Positions 1-8,032 of a stretch of DNA of 64,000 nucleotides are shown here, one piece after another (positions within the stretch are counted from its first letter, which is position 1; every line of letters begins with the position of its first letter). Under the pieces are notes generated by a model. The model searched no databases. It worked only from the letters and a program-made list of their open reading frames with translations, and had not been told where the DNA came from. Made by a program: the position numbers and the translations under genes. The stretch lies in assembly GCF_030012985.1 (NCBI RefSeq), contig NZ_CP120233.1, positions 5,327,001-5,391,000 on the forward strand. The letters run 5' to 3'. This stretch comes from Microbulbifer sp. VAAF005. GTDB taxonomy: Bacteria; Pseudomonadota; Gammaproteobacteria; Pseudomonadales; Cellvibrionaceae.

Positions 1-2
1 TT

Positions 3-116
3 GAGCTCAACGTGAACAATGCAGATTTGAAATTTGGGATGAGTTCAGAACAGGTTAAATCTGATTTTTCTGCTGGAAGCACTGTTGGTGTGAATCAATA
101 TTATAATACTCTATAA
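3..116 (+). CDS. C-terminal end of an unrecognised protein (partial)
   Basis: An open frame enters from the left edge and ends at a TAA at 114-116, giving the last 37 residues of a protein. The tail is polar and rich in Ser, Asn and Gln, with no motif I recognise. A strong hairpin with a T tract follows 22 bases later, which supports this being the true end of a transcribed gene. Confidence 0.55.
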   Translation, partial: ELNVNNADLKFGMSSEQVKSDFSAGSTVGVNQYYNTL

Positions 117-138
117 GAAGTATTTTTTAGTTTTACTG

Positions 139-167
139 AAGGCTTACCTAAAAGGTAAGCCTTTTTT
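139..167 (+). terminator. Rho-independent terminator
   Basis: A perfect 10-bp stem (139-148 with 154-163, arms AAGGCTTACC and GGTAAGCCTT) encloses a 5-base loop and runs into six T residues. It lies just after the partial gene that ends at 116. Confidence 0.9.
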
Positions 168-373
168 GGCTTTTGATAGGGGGTACGGGTTCGCTTTCTA
201 AGGTGGTTACAGAATGGCCATCGATTTTTATCTGGGGCTCACGCCATTTCTATGGGCACATTTCAAATCGTGTATTTGTAAGCGATTCTAAATTGTTCAT
301 CTAATGTTTTTGAAAGCGCTGAACTGAGATACTATAGTCGCACTTCTGCAGCCCCTGAAAGCGTACAAGCCAC

Positions 374-808
374 ATGAGTGATATTTATAAAGCCCCTAAA
401 AGTGAATTAAATACAAGTAAGTACCACTCTTTGATTGAGAGGTTACTGAAAGAACAGAGTATGCCCCTCGCGATATTTGCGGTGTTGTTAGGTACTTTGG
501 GTACGCTCGTTTTGCTCTCATTTGCCCGCGGTATTATCCCTTTGTATGTTTATGTGATCCCTGGATTTATTGCCGGCATCCTCGTTAAGTTTATGGGGCG
601 GCCTGTTACAGCATCCTACCGTGTGATTCCTGGGTTATTGAGTGGGGTGATCGTCTCTATCTGGGTGAGCTTAGGGGGGATTTCTATTTATACATTTTTA
701 CTTCCACTACTAAACATCTTGTGTTGCTTGGCTGTGTCAAGGCGCCGATTAAACTATGAGGAGGAGAAAGCGTTGTATAAGTATCGGCATGGATTGGTAA
801 AGTTGTGA
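374..808 (+). CDS. Small hypothetical membrane protein
   Basis: A 144-residue protein with a short polar N-terminus (MSDIYKAPKSEL) followed by about four hydrophobic stretches (roughly residues 28-52, 56-75, 82-100 and 102-120) and a basic C-terminal tail. The opening resembles a motif seen at the start of many small gammaproteobacterial inner-membrane proteins, but I cannot name a family. No strong ribosome-binding site precedes the ATG. It stands alone between a terminator and the convergent greB. An integral inner-membrane location is inferred from hydrophobicity only. Confidence 0.6.
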   Translation: MSDIYKAPKSELNTSKYHSLIERLLKEQSMPLAIFAVLLGTLGTLVLLSFARGIIPLYVYVIPGFIAGILVKFMGRPVTASYRVIPGLLSGVIVSIWVSLGGISIYTFLLPLLNILCCLAVSRRRLNYEEEKALYKYRHGLVKL

Positions 809-834
809 TAATGATTATCTCAGCTTGGTTGTTT

Positions 835-868
835 AGAGGTCGTATTTAGTTCTATAAGTACGACCTCT
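835..868. terminator. Hairpin between convergent genes
   Basis: Arms AGAGGTCGTA (835-844) and TACGACCTCT (859-868) form a perfect 10-bp stem with a 14-base loop, between the membrane protein (+) and greB (-). Neither side has a good T tract, so it is only a possible bidirectional terminator. Confidence 0.45.
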
Positions 869-890
869 TCAAAGGCTCTGGAGGCCGAAA

Positions 891-1390
891 CTACTCCTTG
901 TAACGAATGTCAGTAATATAAAAAGTCTGCCACTTTTCCCCCTGGCGGATATCCACTTCATCATCGAGCTTGCGCCCTAATAAGGCACGGGCAACGGGGG
1001 AGTCCATGGATATCAAGCCTGCTTTTACATCGAATTCATCGGGTCCCACAATGCGGTAGCAAACACTCTCACCCTCATCATCTTCAAGCGTTACCCAGGC
1101 TCCAAAAAAACCTTTTCTTTATCGTCCGGTATTCGATCTACAACAGTAATCTCTTCGAGGCGCTTAGTGAGAAAACGCACGCGGCTGTCGATTTCCCGCA
1201 GTCTTTTTTTACCGTAGATATAGTCTGCGTTTTCCGAGCGATCTCCCAGCTTGGCGGCGTCGCTAACTGCCTGGGTTACCCGAGGGCGCTCCTCCTCCCA
1301 GAGGCGCTTAACTTCGGCGCGCATACGCTGCGCGCCCTCTGCGGTGATGTAGCGGGAGCCGCGTGGACGCGGCGGTCTCCATCTTCCCAT
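891..1390 (-). pseudogene. greB: Transcription elongation factor GreB, frame broken as read
   Basis: GreB binds the RNA polymerase secondary channel and stimulates transcript cleavage to rescue backtracked complexes. The N-terminal coiled coil (about residues 1-95) is read from 1390, and the C-terminal FKBP-like domain (from AWVTLEDDE to ITDIRYKE) is read from about 1100 down to a TAG at 891-893. The two parts are in different frames. They join in a run of seven T on the coding strand (1104-1110), where eight would give the usual KVFFGAWV junction. Repaired length is about 166 residues, normal for GreB. The junction also forms a T-TTT-TTG heptamer, so -1 slippage cannot be excluded, but a homopolymer miscall is simpler. 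It lies 38 bp after the S9 peptidase gene, possibly co-transcribed. Confidence 0.85.
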
Positions 1391-1428
1391 AGTATTTTTT
1401 TAACTCTTTTTAATTCAATATTATTTAA

Positions 1429-3375
1429 TTATAGGTTTTCGATGGTAATTCCCGGGCCGGGTTCCGCGAGCGGGAAATTAAATATGCGGCTGTAGAATTC
1501 AAGCTCTCCTTCCAGGGCCAACTTGATACTGTCGCCACTGCGGAACCCATGCCCCTCATTGGCAAATGTAATATAGGACACCGGAATACCTCGCTCCCTC
1601 AGGGCACCCACCATGGTTTCGGCTTGGTTGGGTGGCACTACCTTGTCCTCCATGCCCTGGAAGAAAATCACGGGGCAATTCAGCTTTTCCACATCGTTAA
1701 TGGGGGAGCGCTGAAGGTAGACTTTTTCTGCGGAAGGCCAGGGCCCTACCAGTTTATCTAGGTAGCGGGACTCAAACTTGTGGGTGTCTTTGGCGAGGCT
1801 GCTCAACTCTCCAATTCCATAATGGCTGGCTCCCGCTTTAAAGGTATCGTGGTAGGTCAACGCTGCCAGGACTGTGTAACCGCCAGCACTACCACCTTTG
1901 ATCAGCAGGCGATTGGGGTCGGCGAGCCCATCTTCTACCAGGTATTCTGCACCAGCGCAGACATCTTCCACGTCATAGATGCCCCATTTATCGGCGAGGC
2001 GGTCCCGATACTCGCGGCCATAGCCGGTACTGCCGGAGTAGTTTACGTCAAGAATGGCGAATCCCCGGCTTGTCCAGTATTGAACTTTCAGGCTGAGGCC
2101 TGCTGATGTAGCGCCGGTGGGGCCCCCATGACTAAATACAATCAGCGGTGGCTTATCGTCACTAGGTGCTTGGAAGTTGGGGTTGTGGGGTGGGTAATAA
2201 AACCCGTGTACCGCACGATCATCCACTTGGAAAGTGACGGCTTGAGCGATGGAGAACAAATCGGTTGGCAGCGAGCTCCTATTGCTACTGGCAATCTGTT
2301 CCGTTTTACCCGTCTTCTGGTTAAAGCTAATAACAGCGGGAAAGCTCTCTGCACCTGCGGCAATCATCACCCCGCTGCCATTTTCACAGTGCAGGCAATC
2401 GATATCACAATAAGGCTGCGGAAGAGTTTGATGCTCTCCACTCTTTATATCGACCTTGCCAAGGTGCCAAGTGCCATTCTGGGTGTAAGTACAGAGGATT
2501 TCCGTGGAGCTAATGAAGCCGTAAGTGGACATCCCAAATACCCACTGCGGAGTGGCAAATTCTGCTTCTTTTTTCCACAAGGATTCGCTTTGTCCCAGCC
2601 TATATAGGTTCCACCAGTTGTTGCGATCGGAGACATAGCAGAGTTCGCCTTCAGGAGACCACTGAGGCTGAAAGACGGATTCATTCTCACCGCCTGCTAC
2701 TTGGGTAACTTCACCGATATCCCCCGCCTGATCGAGTTTGGCGATACAGAGCTCTGTCGCGTCCCAGGGGAGGTTAGGGTGGTGCCAGCGCAGAAATGCG
2801 AGTCGATCACCGGCCGGATTCAGGGTTGGGTTCGAATAAAAGTCTGCCCCTTCTTGAAGGATTATCGGTGGATTAGCCAGTGGATTGTCTAGATCTACAG
2901 CGATAATGCGTGCACGGGGCTCCTCGCCCTGCTGGTGGCCACTGGTATCCTCCTCGACACAAATTAATCGATTTCTCAGGGGATCGATAATCAGATCGGC
3001 GTAGCGGGAGCTATTTTCTGCAGTGATTGCTTCGGGGATCGCATTGTCGAGCTTCATACGATAAATGCGCTGATCTTCTGCCAGTACAAAATAGACGGTG
3101 TCACCGTATACAAGATAACTGCCGCCTCCGTATTCATGGGCTTTGGTACGTACGGCGATTGGGGCGGGGGTGAGATCTCTGCGCCCACTCTTTGGGCAAT
3201 ATTGCACCAGTACATTCCTGCCTTTTTCAGACGGGCGGGACTCCAGCCAGTAATAGCGGCCATCTACTAAATTGGCTTCTGCCAGGCGAACGCTGCCCTC
3301 CACGAGAAGTTCTGCGTTGACTGCAGATTTCCAGCTGCCGTAAGGGGCGATGGTTGGAGTGATAGTCTCGCTCAT
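1429..3375 (-). CDS. S9 family prolyl oligopeptidase-like peptidase
   Basis: A 648-residue serine peptidase of the prolyl oligopeptidase / acylaminoacyl-peptidase type, which cleaves short peptides. Residues about 30-380 look like the repetitive beta-propeller that gates access, and residues about 405-640 are the alpha/beta-hydrolase domain. The catalytic triad is visible: Ser496 in GGSAGGY, Asp577 in GMEDKVVPP and His609 in NEGHGF. The oxyanion segment SHGGPTG lies near residue 417. There is no signal peptide, so it is probably cytoplasmic. A second short gene, greB, begins 38 bp downstream on the same strand. Substrate specificity cannot be told from sequence. Confidence 0.9.
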   Translation of the reverse strand: MSETITPTIAPYGSWKSAVNAELLVEGSVRLAEANLVDGRYYWLESRPSEKGRNVLVQYCPKSGRRDLTPAPIAVRTKAHEYGGGSYLVYGDTVYFVLAEDQRIYRMKLDNAIPEAITAENSSRYADLIIDPLRNRLICVEEDTSGHQQGEEPRARIIAVDLDNPLANPPIILQEGADFYSNPTLNPAGDRLAFLRWHHPNLPWDATELCIAKLDQAGDIGEVTQVAGGENESVFQPQWSPEGELCYVSDRNNWWNLYRLGQSESLWKKEAEFATPQWVFGMSTYGFISSTEILCTYTQNGTWHLGKVDIKSGEHQTLPQPYCDIDCLHCENGSGVMIAAGAESFPAVISFNQKTGKTEQIASSNRSSLPTDLFSIAQAVTFQVDDRAVHGFYYPPHNPNFQAPSDDKPPLIVFSHGGPTGATSAGLSLKVQYWTSRGFAILDVNYSGSTGYGREYRDRLADKWGIYDVEDVCAGAEYLVEDGLADPNRLLIKGGSAGGYTVLAALTYHDTFKAGASHYGIGELSSLAKDTHKFESRYLDKLVGPWPSAEKVYLQRSPINDVEKLNCPVIFFQGMEDKVVPPNQAETMVGALRERGIPVSYITFANEGHGFRSGDSIKLALEGELEFYSRIFNFPLAEPGPGITIENL

Positions 3376-3638
3376 GAGGTACTTACTTCCTTATTGGGTT
3401 ATTTCGCATTCTGCCGAGATGAATCCGGGGAAACAAGGTGCCTTGGCGGGGTCCCTATGATAGTCTCGTAAAACCAAGCAAGCGCTTGGTGCTGTATTTT
3501 GTCGATGCACTATCCAGAATCAGCTCTTCCACTCGCCCTGGTCCTCTTACGATCAGTTGGTGTTGTAGGAGCGACGCGCACACGCTGGATAGCCCTGTAA
3601 ACAGCGGCCTTAACAAAGATAATTCAGGAGAGCCAGCG

Positions 3639-4493
3639 ATGTCTGATGAAGTGGTGATTACTTGCGCCCTAACCGGAGTGCTTACCAACCCCCAGCAGCA
3701 CCCGGTCCCGGTAACCCCCAAGGAAATGGCGGAGTCCGCCCGTGAAGCCTACGATGCGGGGGCTTCCGTTATGCATGTTCATTTCCGCGCGCAAGAGGAA
3801 AACAAAGGCCATTTACCCACCTGGGACCCGCAAATAGCCTTGGAAATTGCCGATGCAATTCGCGATAAATGCCCTGGCGTTATTCTAAATTTTTCAACTG
3901 GCACTATCGGACGGGATCAGCAAGGTCCTTTGAGTTGTGTGCGTGCCGGTAAGCCGGAAATTGCCGCCTGTAATGCGGGAAGCCTGAACTATTTAAAGGC
4001 GCGATCCAACGGCACCTGGGCTTGGCCACCCATGGTATTTGATAACCCAGTCGATAAGGTAGAAGAGCTGTTGGCAGTTTGTCGGGAGACCGGTACCCGC
4101 CCGGAATTTGAGTGCTTTGATATCGGTATCGTTCGCTCTGTGGGAATGTATGCGGATGTAGGGATGGTGGATGTGCCCAACTACAACCTGGTGATGGGAG
4201 TGGCTTCAGGTATGCCTGCCGATCCCGATTTGCTGGAAATTATTCCAAAATATATGAAGCCCGGCAGCTTATGGCAGAGCACAGTGATCGGCCGTGAGGA
4301 AATCTGGCCGGTGCATCGCAAGACTGCAGAATTGGGCGGCCATTTGCGTACTGGAGTTGAAGATACCTTTTACTTGCCCAGCGGTGCACGCGCTTCAGGC
4401 AATGGCCAGTTGATTGAGGCGTTGGCGGGGGTGGCGGAGGAGTGTGGCCGTAAAGTGGTGTCGCCGGATCGGGCGCGGGAGATTTTTTGTTAA
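3639..4493 (+). CDS. BKACE family beta-keto acid cleavage enzyme (3-keto-5-aminohexanoate cleavage protein-like)
   Basis: A 284-residue TIM-barrel enzyme of the BKACE (DUF849) family. Family members use acetyl-CoA to cleave beta-keto acids, as in lysine fermentation or carnitine breakdown. The zinc ligands fit the family: His46 and His48 in the MHVHFR motif, and Glu241 in RTGVEDT. The frame is open back to 3438, but the ATG at 3639 follows CAGGAG by 8 bases and gives the normal family length and start (MSDEVVITCALTG). The gene stands alone, with no lysine or carnitine genes around it, so the physiological substrate is unknown. Confidence 0.88.
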   Translation: MSDEVVITCALTGVLTNPQQHPVPVTPKEMAESAREAYDAGASVMHVHFRAQEENKGHLPTWDPQIALEIADAIRDKCPGVILNFSTGTIGRDQQGPLSCVRAGKPEIAACNAGSLNYLKARSNGTWAWPPMVFDNPVDKVEELLAVCRETGTRPEFECFDIGIVRSVGMYADVGMVDVPNYNLVMGVASGMPADPDLLEIIPKYMKPGSLWQSTVIGREEIWPVHRKTAELGGHLRTGVEDTFYLPSGARASGNGQLIEALAGVAEECGRKVVSPDRAREIFC

Positions 4494-5078
4494 AGGTGGT
4501 TTTGTCTTTATTGGGACGCCCGGGATTTTAGATGAGCTATTTTTTGATTTATTTATATGTATGATTAGAGCTTCCCAAAGCTTTATTCTCTGAGGCGTTT
4601 GTGAATAATTTCGTGACCCCTCTGAATTTCAGGGTGATTTGCAATTAAGGGGCGGCGTCGCAGGAATATCTAACCCTTTCAAGGTGTCGCAAGGTTGAGT
4701 TCCTAGATTAAAGCTTGGATGTTTTTCTGTTGAGAAAAATATATTTGTTGGGGCTATCGATTGGTCGATTTTTCGCTTAAATTTAAATAATATTTTATTT
4801 TTAAGTGTAAGGGGGCTGGAATAGTTCCGACGAGTCCCAGTGGATGTGTAGTGTAAAAGAGGAGTTCAGTGAGGTTAGTCGTGAGTTTTGTAATATTTGA
4901 GTTTCGGCAATAAAGGCTGCTGCAGGAAACAATTAAGTTAAAATATTGGGATGTGAGTAGCTGTAGTGTAGTTGAATTGGGTACTTGGTCATTTACAGTC
5001 GCGATGCCAGAATATGTCCGCTCTTACCCATCGTAAACCTATCCCAGCAACTCCCTCTAAATGAGAGGAAGGTTGAAG
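4494..5078. other. Intergenic region, no gene seen
   Basis: About 585 bases of AT-rich DNA between the BKACE gene and the IS630-type element. I see no convincing open frame, RNA or terminator. It may include sequence displaced by the insertion. Confidence 0.5.
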
Positions 5079-6220
5079 TGGGGTGAGCTTACTAGCGGGG
5101 CAGAAATAATCAGTACACCCTGGTAATATAAACTGCATGAAATACGATGCCAGAAAACTTAGTACTGAGGAGCAGCACCTCATACGTAAAATTGCTGTTC
5201 AGCGAGTATTTGATGGAGAATCTGCGGCGGAGGTTAGTCGTAGCTTAGGGCTGGGGAGCAGAACTATTTTCCCATGGTTAAGGACTGCTCGGGAGAAAGG
5301 TATTGAAGCGCTATCTCCAAAAATTAGACCTGGACGCGGTAGAAAACTGTCAGCTATTGAAGAAGAGGAAGTCAAACGATGGATTATTGGTGGCGATCCA
5401 AGGCAATATGGCTTTGATTTCGGATTGTGGACACGTCAGATCGTATCGGATTTGATTTTTGAGAGATTCAAAATTGAACTTAGCGTTTCTAGTGTCGGCA
5501 CACTTCTACATCGACTGGGCCTGACGCCACAAAAGCCTCTACGAAGAGCTTACGAGAGAGATGAGAAGGCGGTGAATAAATGGGTAAAGGAAGTCTATCC
5601 AAAGATTAAATCTTATGCGAAAAAAACTGGTGCAGAAATATTTTGGCTGGACGAGGCTAGTATCAGATCAGACGATCCACTCCAAAGGACATGGGGAGAA
5701 AAAGGAAAAACTCCAGTGGTAAAAACGAGTGGTCAAAGACAGTCAATCAATGCGATCTCAGCTTTATCGAATAGAGGTGGTTTCTGGTATCATATTTATA
5801 GTGGAAAGTTCACGGCAGAAAAGTGCGTAGAATGCTTCAAAAATTTCCAGAGAAGTCAGAAAAGACCAGTGATTCTCATTGTTGATGGGTACCCAGTACA
5901 CAAATCGAAAAAGGTATTGGAGTATGTCGATTCACAGGATGGAAAGCTTGAAATGGTGTTCTTACCGCCATATGCACCAGACCTAAATCCAGATGAGTTG
6001 GTCTGGAATCATATGAGAAATATAGGGACTTCAAAGAGGCCGCTGAAAAAAGGTGAGACACTACTGAGTCGTGCAAATGCAGATTTGCAGAGCATCAAGA
6101 AAAATAGAAAACTTGTGAAATCATTTTTTCAAGAGTCGACTGTATTCTTTGCTGCTGCCTAGGTAGTAAACACAGCGCACCACCAAAAGGTTTCTTAGGG
6201 GAAAGGGGGATTTCACCCCA
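5079..6220 (+). mobile_element. IS630-type insertion sequence (ends tentative)
   Basis: A complete IS630-like transposase gene is flanked by a short inverted match: TGGGGTGA at 5079-5086 and TCACCCCA at 6213-6220. That spacing gives an element of 1142 bp, a normal IS630 size. The expected TA target duplication is not obvious immediately outside these ends, so the true boundaries could differ by some bases. Confidence 0.5.
5137..6162 (+). CDS. IS630 family transposase
   Basis: A 341-residue DDE transposase that cuts and moves its own element into TA sites. The N-terminal helix-turn-helix region (about residues 8-60, with GESAAEVSRSLGL) binds the ends. A winged-helix part with DPRQYGFD and LWT (88-130) follows. 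The catalytic acids of the RNase-H-like fold are visible at Asp172 (WLDEAS), Asp250 (LIVDGYPVHKS) and Glu287 (PDLNPDELVW). Length and motifs are complete with no frameshift, so the element may be active, in contrast to the broken IS30 copy 1 kb away. Confidence 0.93.
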   Translation: MKYDARKLSTEEQHLIRKIAVQRVFDGESAAEVSRSLGLGSRTIFPWLRTAREKGIEALSPKIRPGRGRKLSAIEEEEVKRWIIGGDPRQYGFDFGLWTRQIVSDLIFERFKIELSVSSVGTLLHRLGLTPQKPLRRAYERDEKAVNKWVKEVYPKIKSYAKKTGAEIFWLDEASIRSDDPLQRTWGEKGKTPVVKTSGQRQSINAISALSNRGGFWYHIYSGKFTAEKCVECFKNFQRSQKRPVILIVDGYPVHKSKKVLEYVDSQDGKLEMVFLPPYAPDLNPDELVWNHMRNIGTSKRPLKKGETLLSRANADLQSIKKNRKLVKSFFQESTVFFAAA

Positions 6221-6228
6221 ATAAAACG

Positions 6229-6828
6229 TCAAGAAAAGTAATCGAGAATTTTTCCGACAAGTGCTAGATCTTGAGAGCCCTTAGGGTCAATCTCTTTGCG
6301 AAGCACACTTTTTATATAGTCAGTGTCCCCCAGTAACCCTCTCGCTATACAATAATGGATGCAGCCGAAGCCGCGAGTTCTTTCCGGAATGCTGGCATAA
6401 AAAGCCTCTCTGGAGTTGAATTTAAACTGCTTGGATAGATAATTTTCTCCGGCGGTAAAAATACAATCCATACTGCGTAAAACTTCAGAGACGGCCCTGT
6501 CTTGGCTCTCAAAATCCTGAGCATAAACTCTTTGGCTTCGATACCTGCCTAGCTCTTGATGATCCAGCTGGATATAGAACATCAGCCCCCTTGCTGGAGA
6601 GGAATTGCTCAATTTGCAGTAGATTTCATCAATTTCTGGAGCGTAAATTCCGGCTGCCGGCTGTAAAAGTACTGATGCAGGGGAGCCATTAAAGCTCCAC
6701 TTGGGATCAATAATCAGTTCACAGTAAGTTTCTGGGCGGATGTAGTATTTGTTGTAAATAAACTTCCACTCAGGATTCTGGGCCGCCTTAGATTTGACGG
6801 CCTTTAATATTTCACTTTTAAATGTCAT
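6229..6828 (-). CDS. Hypothetical protein
   Basis: A 199-residue soluble-looking protein with no signal peptide or membrane segment and no motif I recognise. It is rich in aromatic residues and has several cysteines (GFGCIHYCIARGL near residue 155). It starts 7 bases after the stop of a 47-codon gene fragment on the same strand, so the two were probably once an operon. It lies between the IS630 element and the IS30 remnant, a neighbourhood of accessory DNA. I can offer no function. Confidence 0.55.
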   Translation of the reverse strand: MTFKSEILKAVKSKAAQNPEWKFIYNKYYIRPETYCELIIDPKWSFNGSPASVLLQPAAGIYAPEIDEIYCKLSNSSPARGLMFYIQLDHQELGRYRSQRVYAQDFESQDRAVSEVLRSMDCIFTAGENYLSKQFKFNSREAFYASIPERTRGFGCIHYCIARGLLGDTDYIKSVLRKEIDPKGSQDLALVGKILDYFS

Positions 6829-6834
6829 GATTGA

Positions 6835-6978
6835 TTATGGAGCTCTAGTTGATCGCAGTATATAGACATTGGTTTCACCAAAAGCATTTTTATAATCTGA
6901 ATCTTTATCGTAACAAGAGCTGGCATCACCGGCAAGATATGCACTGTATACCACCTTTTGATTATCGCTCCACCACAT
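6835..6978 (-). pseudogene. 3' fragment of a gene cut by IS30
   Basis: In a frame different from the adjacent IS30 remnant, an open stretch runs from ATG at 6976-6978 to TAA at 6835-6837. It encodes 47 residues beginning MWWSDNQKVV and ending YILRSTRAP. The composition (Cys, many Asp, Tyr) looks like a real protein C-terminus. IS30 homology stops where this frame begins, so I infer that the element inserted into or recombined with this gene. The family is not recognised. Confidence 0.45.
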
Positions 6979-7517
6979 CCCCTGCCTATAACGGTATCAC
7001 CTTTCCAGTCACCTATCGGATTCATCCGATCAACAACCGTTGGCCGTTCATCTATGCCCACCCTGCTTTTTTTATCTTTCCGCGTCGATCATACTTACCG
7101 TAGCGATTACGATAGGGCTTTGATGCAATCCTAAGATGCTTGTATAAGTCTCCACCATTTGCCTGATCTAAATAAATGAGTTGATAGATCGTCTCATGAT
7201 GTAACGATACACCTGTATGTCTCTTTAAATAGCTTGCAGTCTGCTGAGGACTTAATTCTTTTCGAGTTAGGATGACTATTTGTTGCCACTCTCCATCAGT
7301 CACTTTCTGTGCCTTATACGCTTGCCGGCGCCTAAGATCCGAGAGCTTATGTGCTTGCCCAGGGTGATATCCTCGCAAGCCTGTATTGCGTCGTAGCTCT
7401 TGGCTGATCGTCGAGGGGTGTCTTTCTAACAGTTTTGCTATTACTTTTGAGGGTGTCCGGCTTTTTTAAGCTGTAAATCTGGTATCGTTCGTTCTTACTC
7501 AGTTAGTAGTAGTTCAT
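6979..7517 (-). pseudogene. IS30 family transposase remnant
   Basis: The N-terminal two thirds of an IS30 transposase are recognisable on the minus strand. They include the helix-turn-helix with ERHPSTISQELRRNTG, the linker RGYHPGQAHKLSDLRRR, and HHETIYQLIY, GIDERPTVVD and GDWKGDTVIG. The frame is broken at three A runs (six, four and seven A on the coding strand, each one short). A TAA interrupts the fifth codon from the putative ATG at 7515-7517. The catalytic C-terminal half is missing: homology stops near 6980, so the element is dead whether or not the A-run breaks are real. Confidence 0.85.
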
Positions 7518-7532
7518 CAGTGCCTTTCTCTT

Positions 7533-7573
7533 GGTCGGGAGAGGTGCCGACTCTACCAGCTGAGCCCTCCCTT
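7533..7573 (-). other. tRNA-like 5' fragment (degenerate)
   Basis: On the minus strand the sequence contains GCTCAGCTGGTAGAG, the classic D-arm of a tRNA. It is followed by a possible anticodon-like stem (GTCGG with CCGAC), but with an 8-base loop lacking a normal anticodon setting. No T-arm or CCA end follows. It sits immediately upstream of the IS30 remnant. It may be the 5' part of a tRNA destroyed by mobile DNA, or a chance match. Confidence 0.25.
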
Positions 7574-7890
7574 ACCAATTGCAGTTATTATCCGAAACCA
7601 AGACTAATAAAACTCACCTGTTTGTAATCTTACTTTATGTATTGAAATCTTAAAATAGACTTTGTGATCTGCTCCTCTGGTTGAACGTAGATCTCGTTAA
7701 ATTGGATGAATTATTTACTATTTAGTTCTTCTTCAGCTCCTGCTGATTTACTGAAAGTCTTTTGAAGTGGCTATAGTTGCTAAATCTTATTCTTTAAATA
7801 TTGTTAAGCCTGATTAGCGGTTAGTTGTGTTTAAAGTGTTGTAACATACCGCCCTCTGAGGCATTCCAAGGTTAACAGGAAGGTTTTTAG
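7574..7890. other. Intergenic region upstream of the symporter gene
   Basis: AT-rich sequence with no convincing open frame. It precedes the sigma-54-like site and the alanine symporter gene, and probably contains upstream regulatory DNA. I see no clear palindromic operator. Confidence 0.4.
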
Positions 7891-7891
7891 G

Positions 7892-7908
7892 TTGGCATAA
7901 TTTCTGCG
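7892..7908 (+). promoter_or_regulatory. Possible sigma-54 promoter (-24/-12)
   Basis: TTGGCATAATTTCTGCG has GG at 7894-7895 and GC at 7906-7907 separated by exactly ten bases, matching the -24/-12 arrangement of RpoN promoters. It lies about 125 bases upstream of the AGCS symporter start. Single matches can arise by chance. Confidence 0.4.
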
Positions 7909-8032
7909 CCAATTCTGTCATATATCTTTACAGATCCATCTTCTACTCAAAATTAACTCTTGAAATATCTGCTAATCTTACTACCAGCGGGCTGGCGGCA
8001 TTTATAACTATAAGCGGTCAATGGGTTAGGTA

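Noticed and set aside
1549..2607. Plus-strand ORFs inside the S9 peptidase gene
   Set aside because: They are antisense shadows of a clearly coding frame with intact catalytic motifs.
3438..3638. N-terminal extension of the BKACE protein
   Set aside because: The ATG at 3639 has a good ribosome-binding site and the family start; the upstream 67 codons resemble no part of the family.
6825..7061. A separate 78-residue gene on the minus strand
   Set aside because: Its first part is IS30 transposase sequence and the rest is out-of-frame reading of the neighbouring gene fragment.
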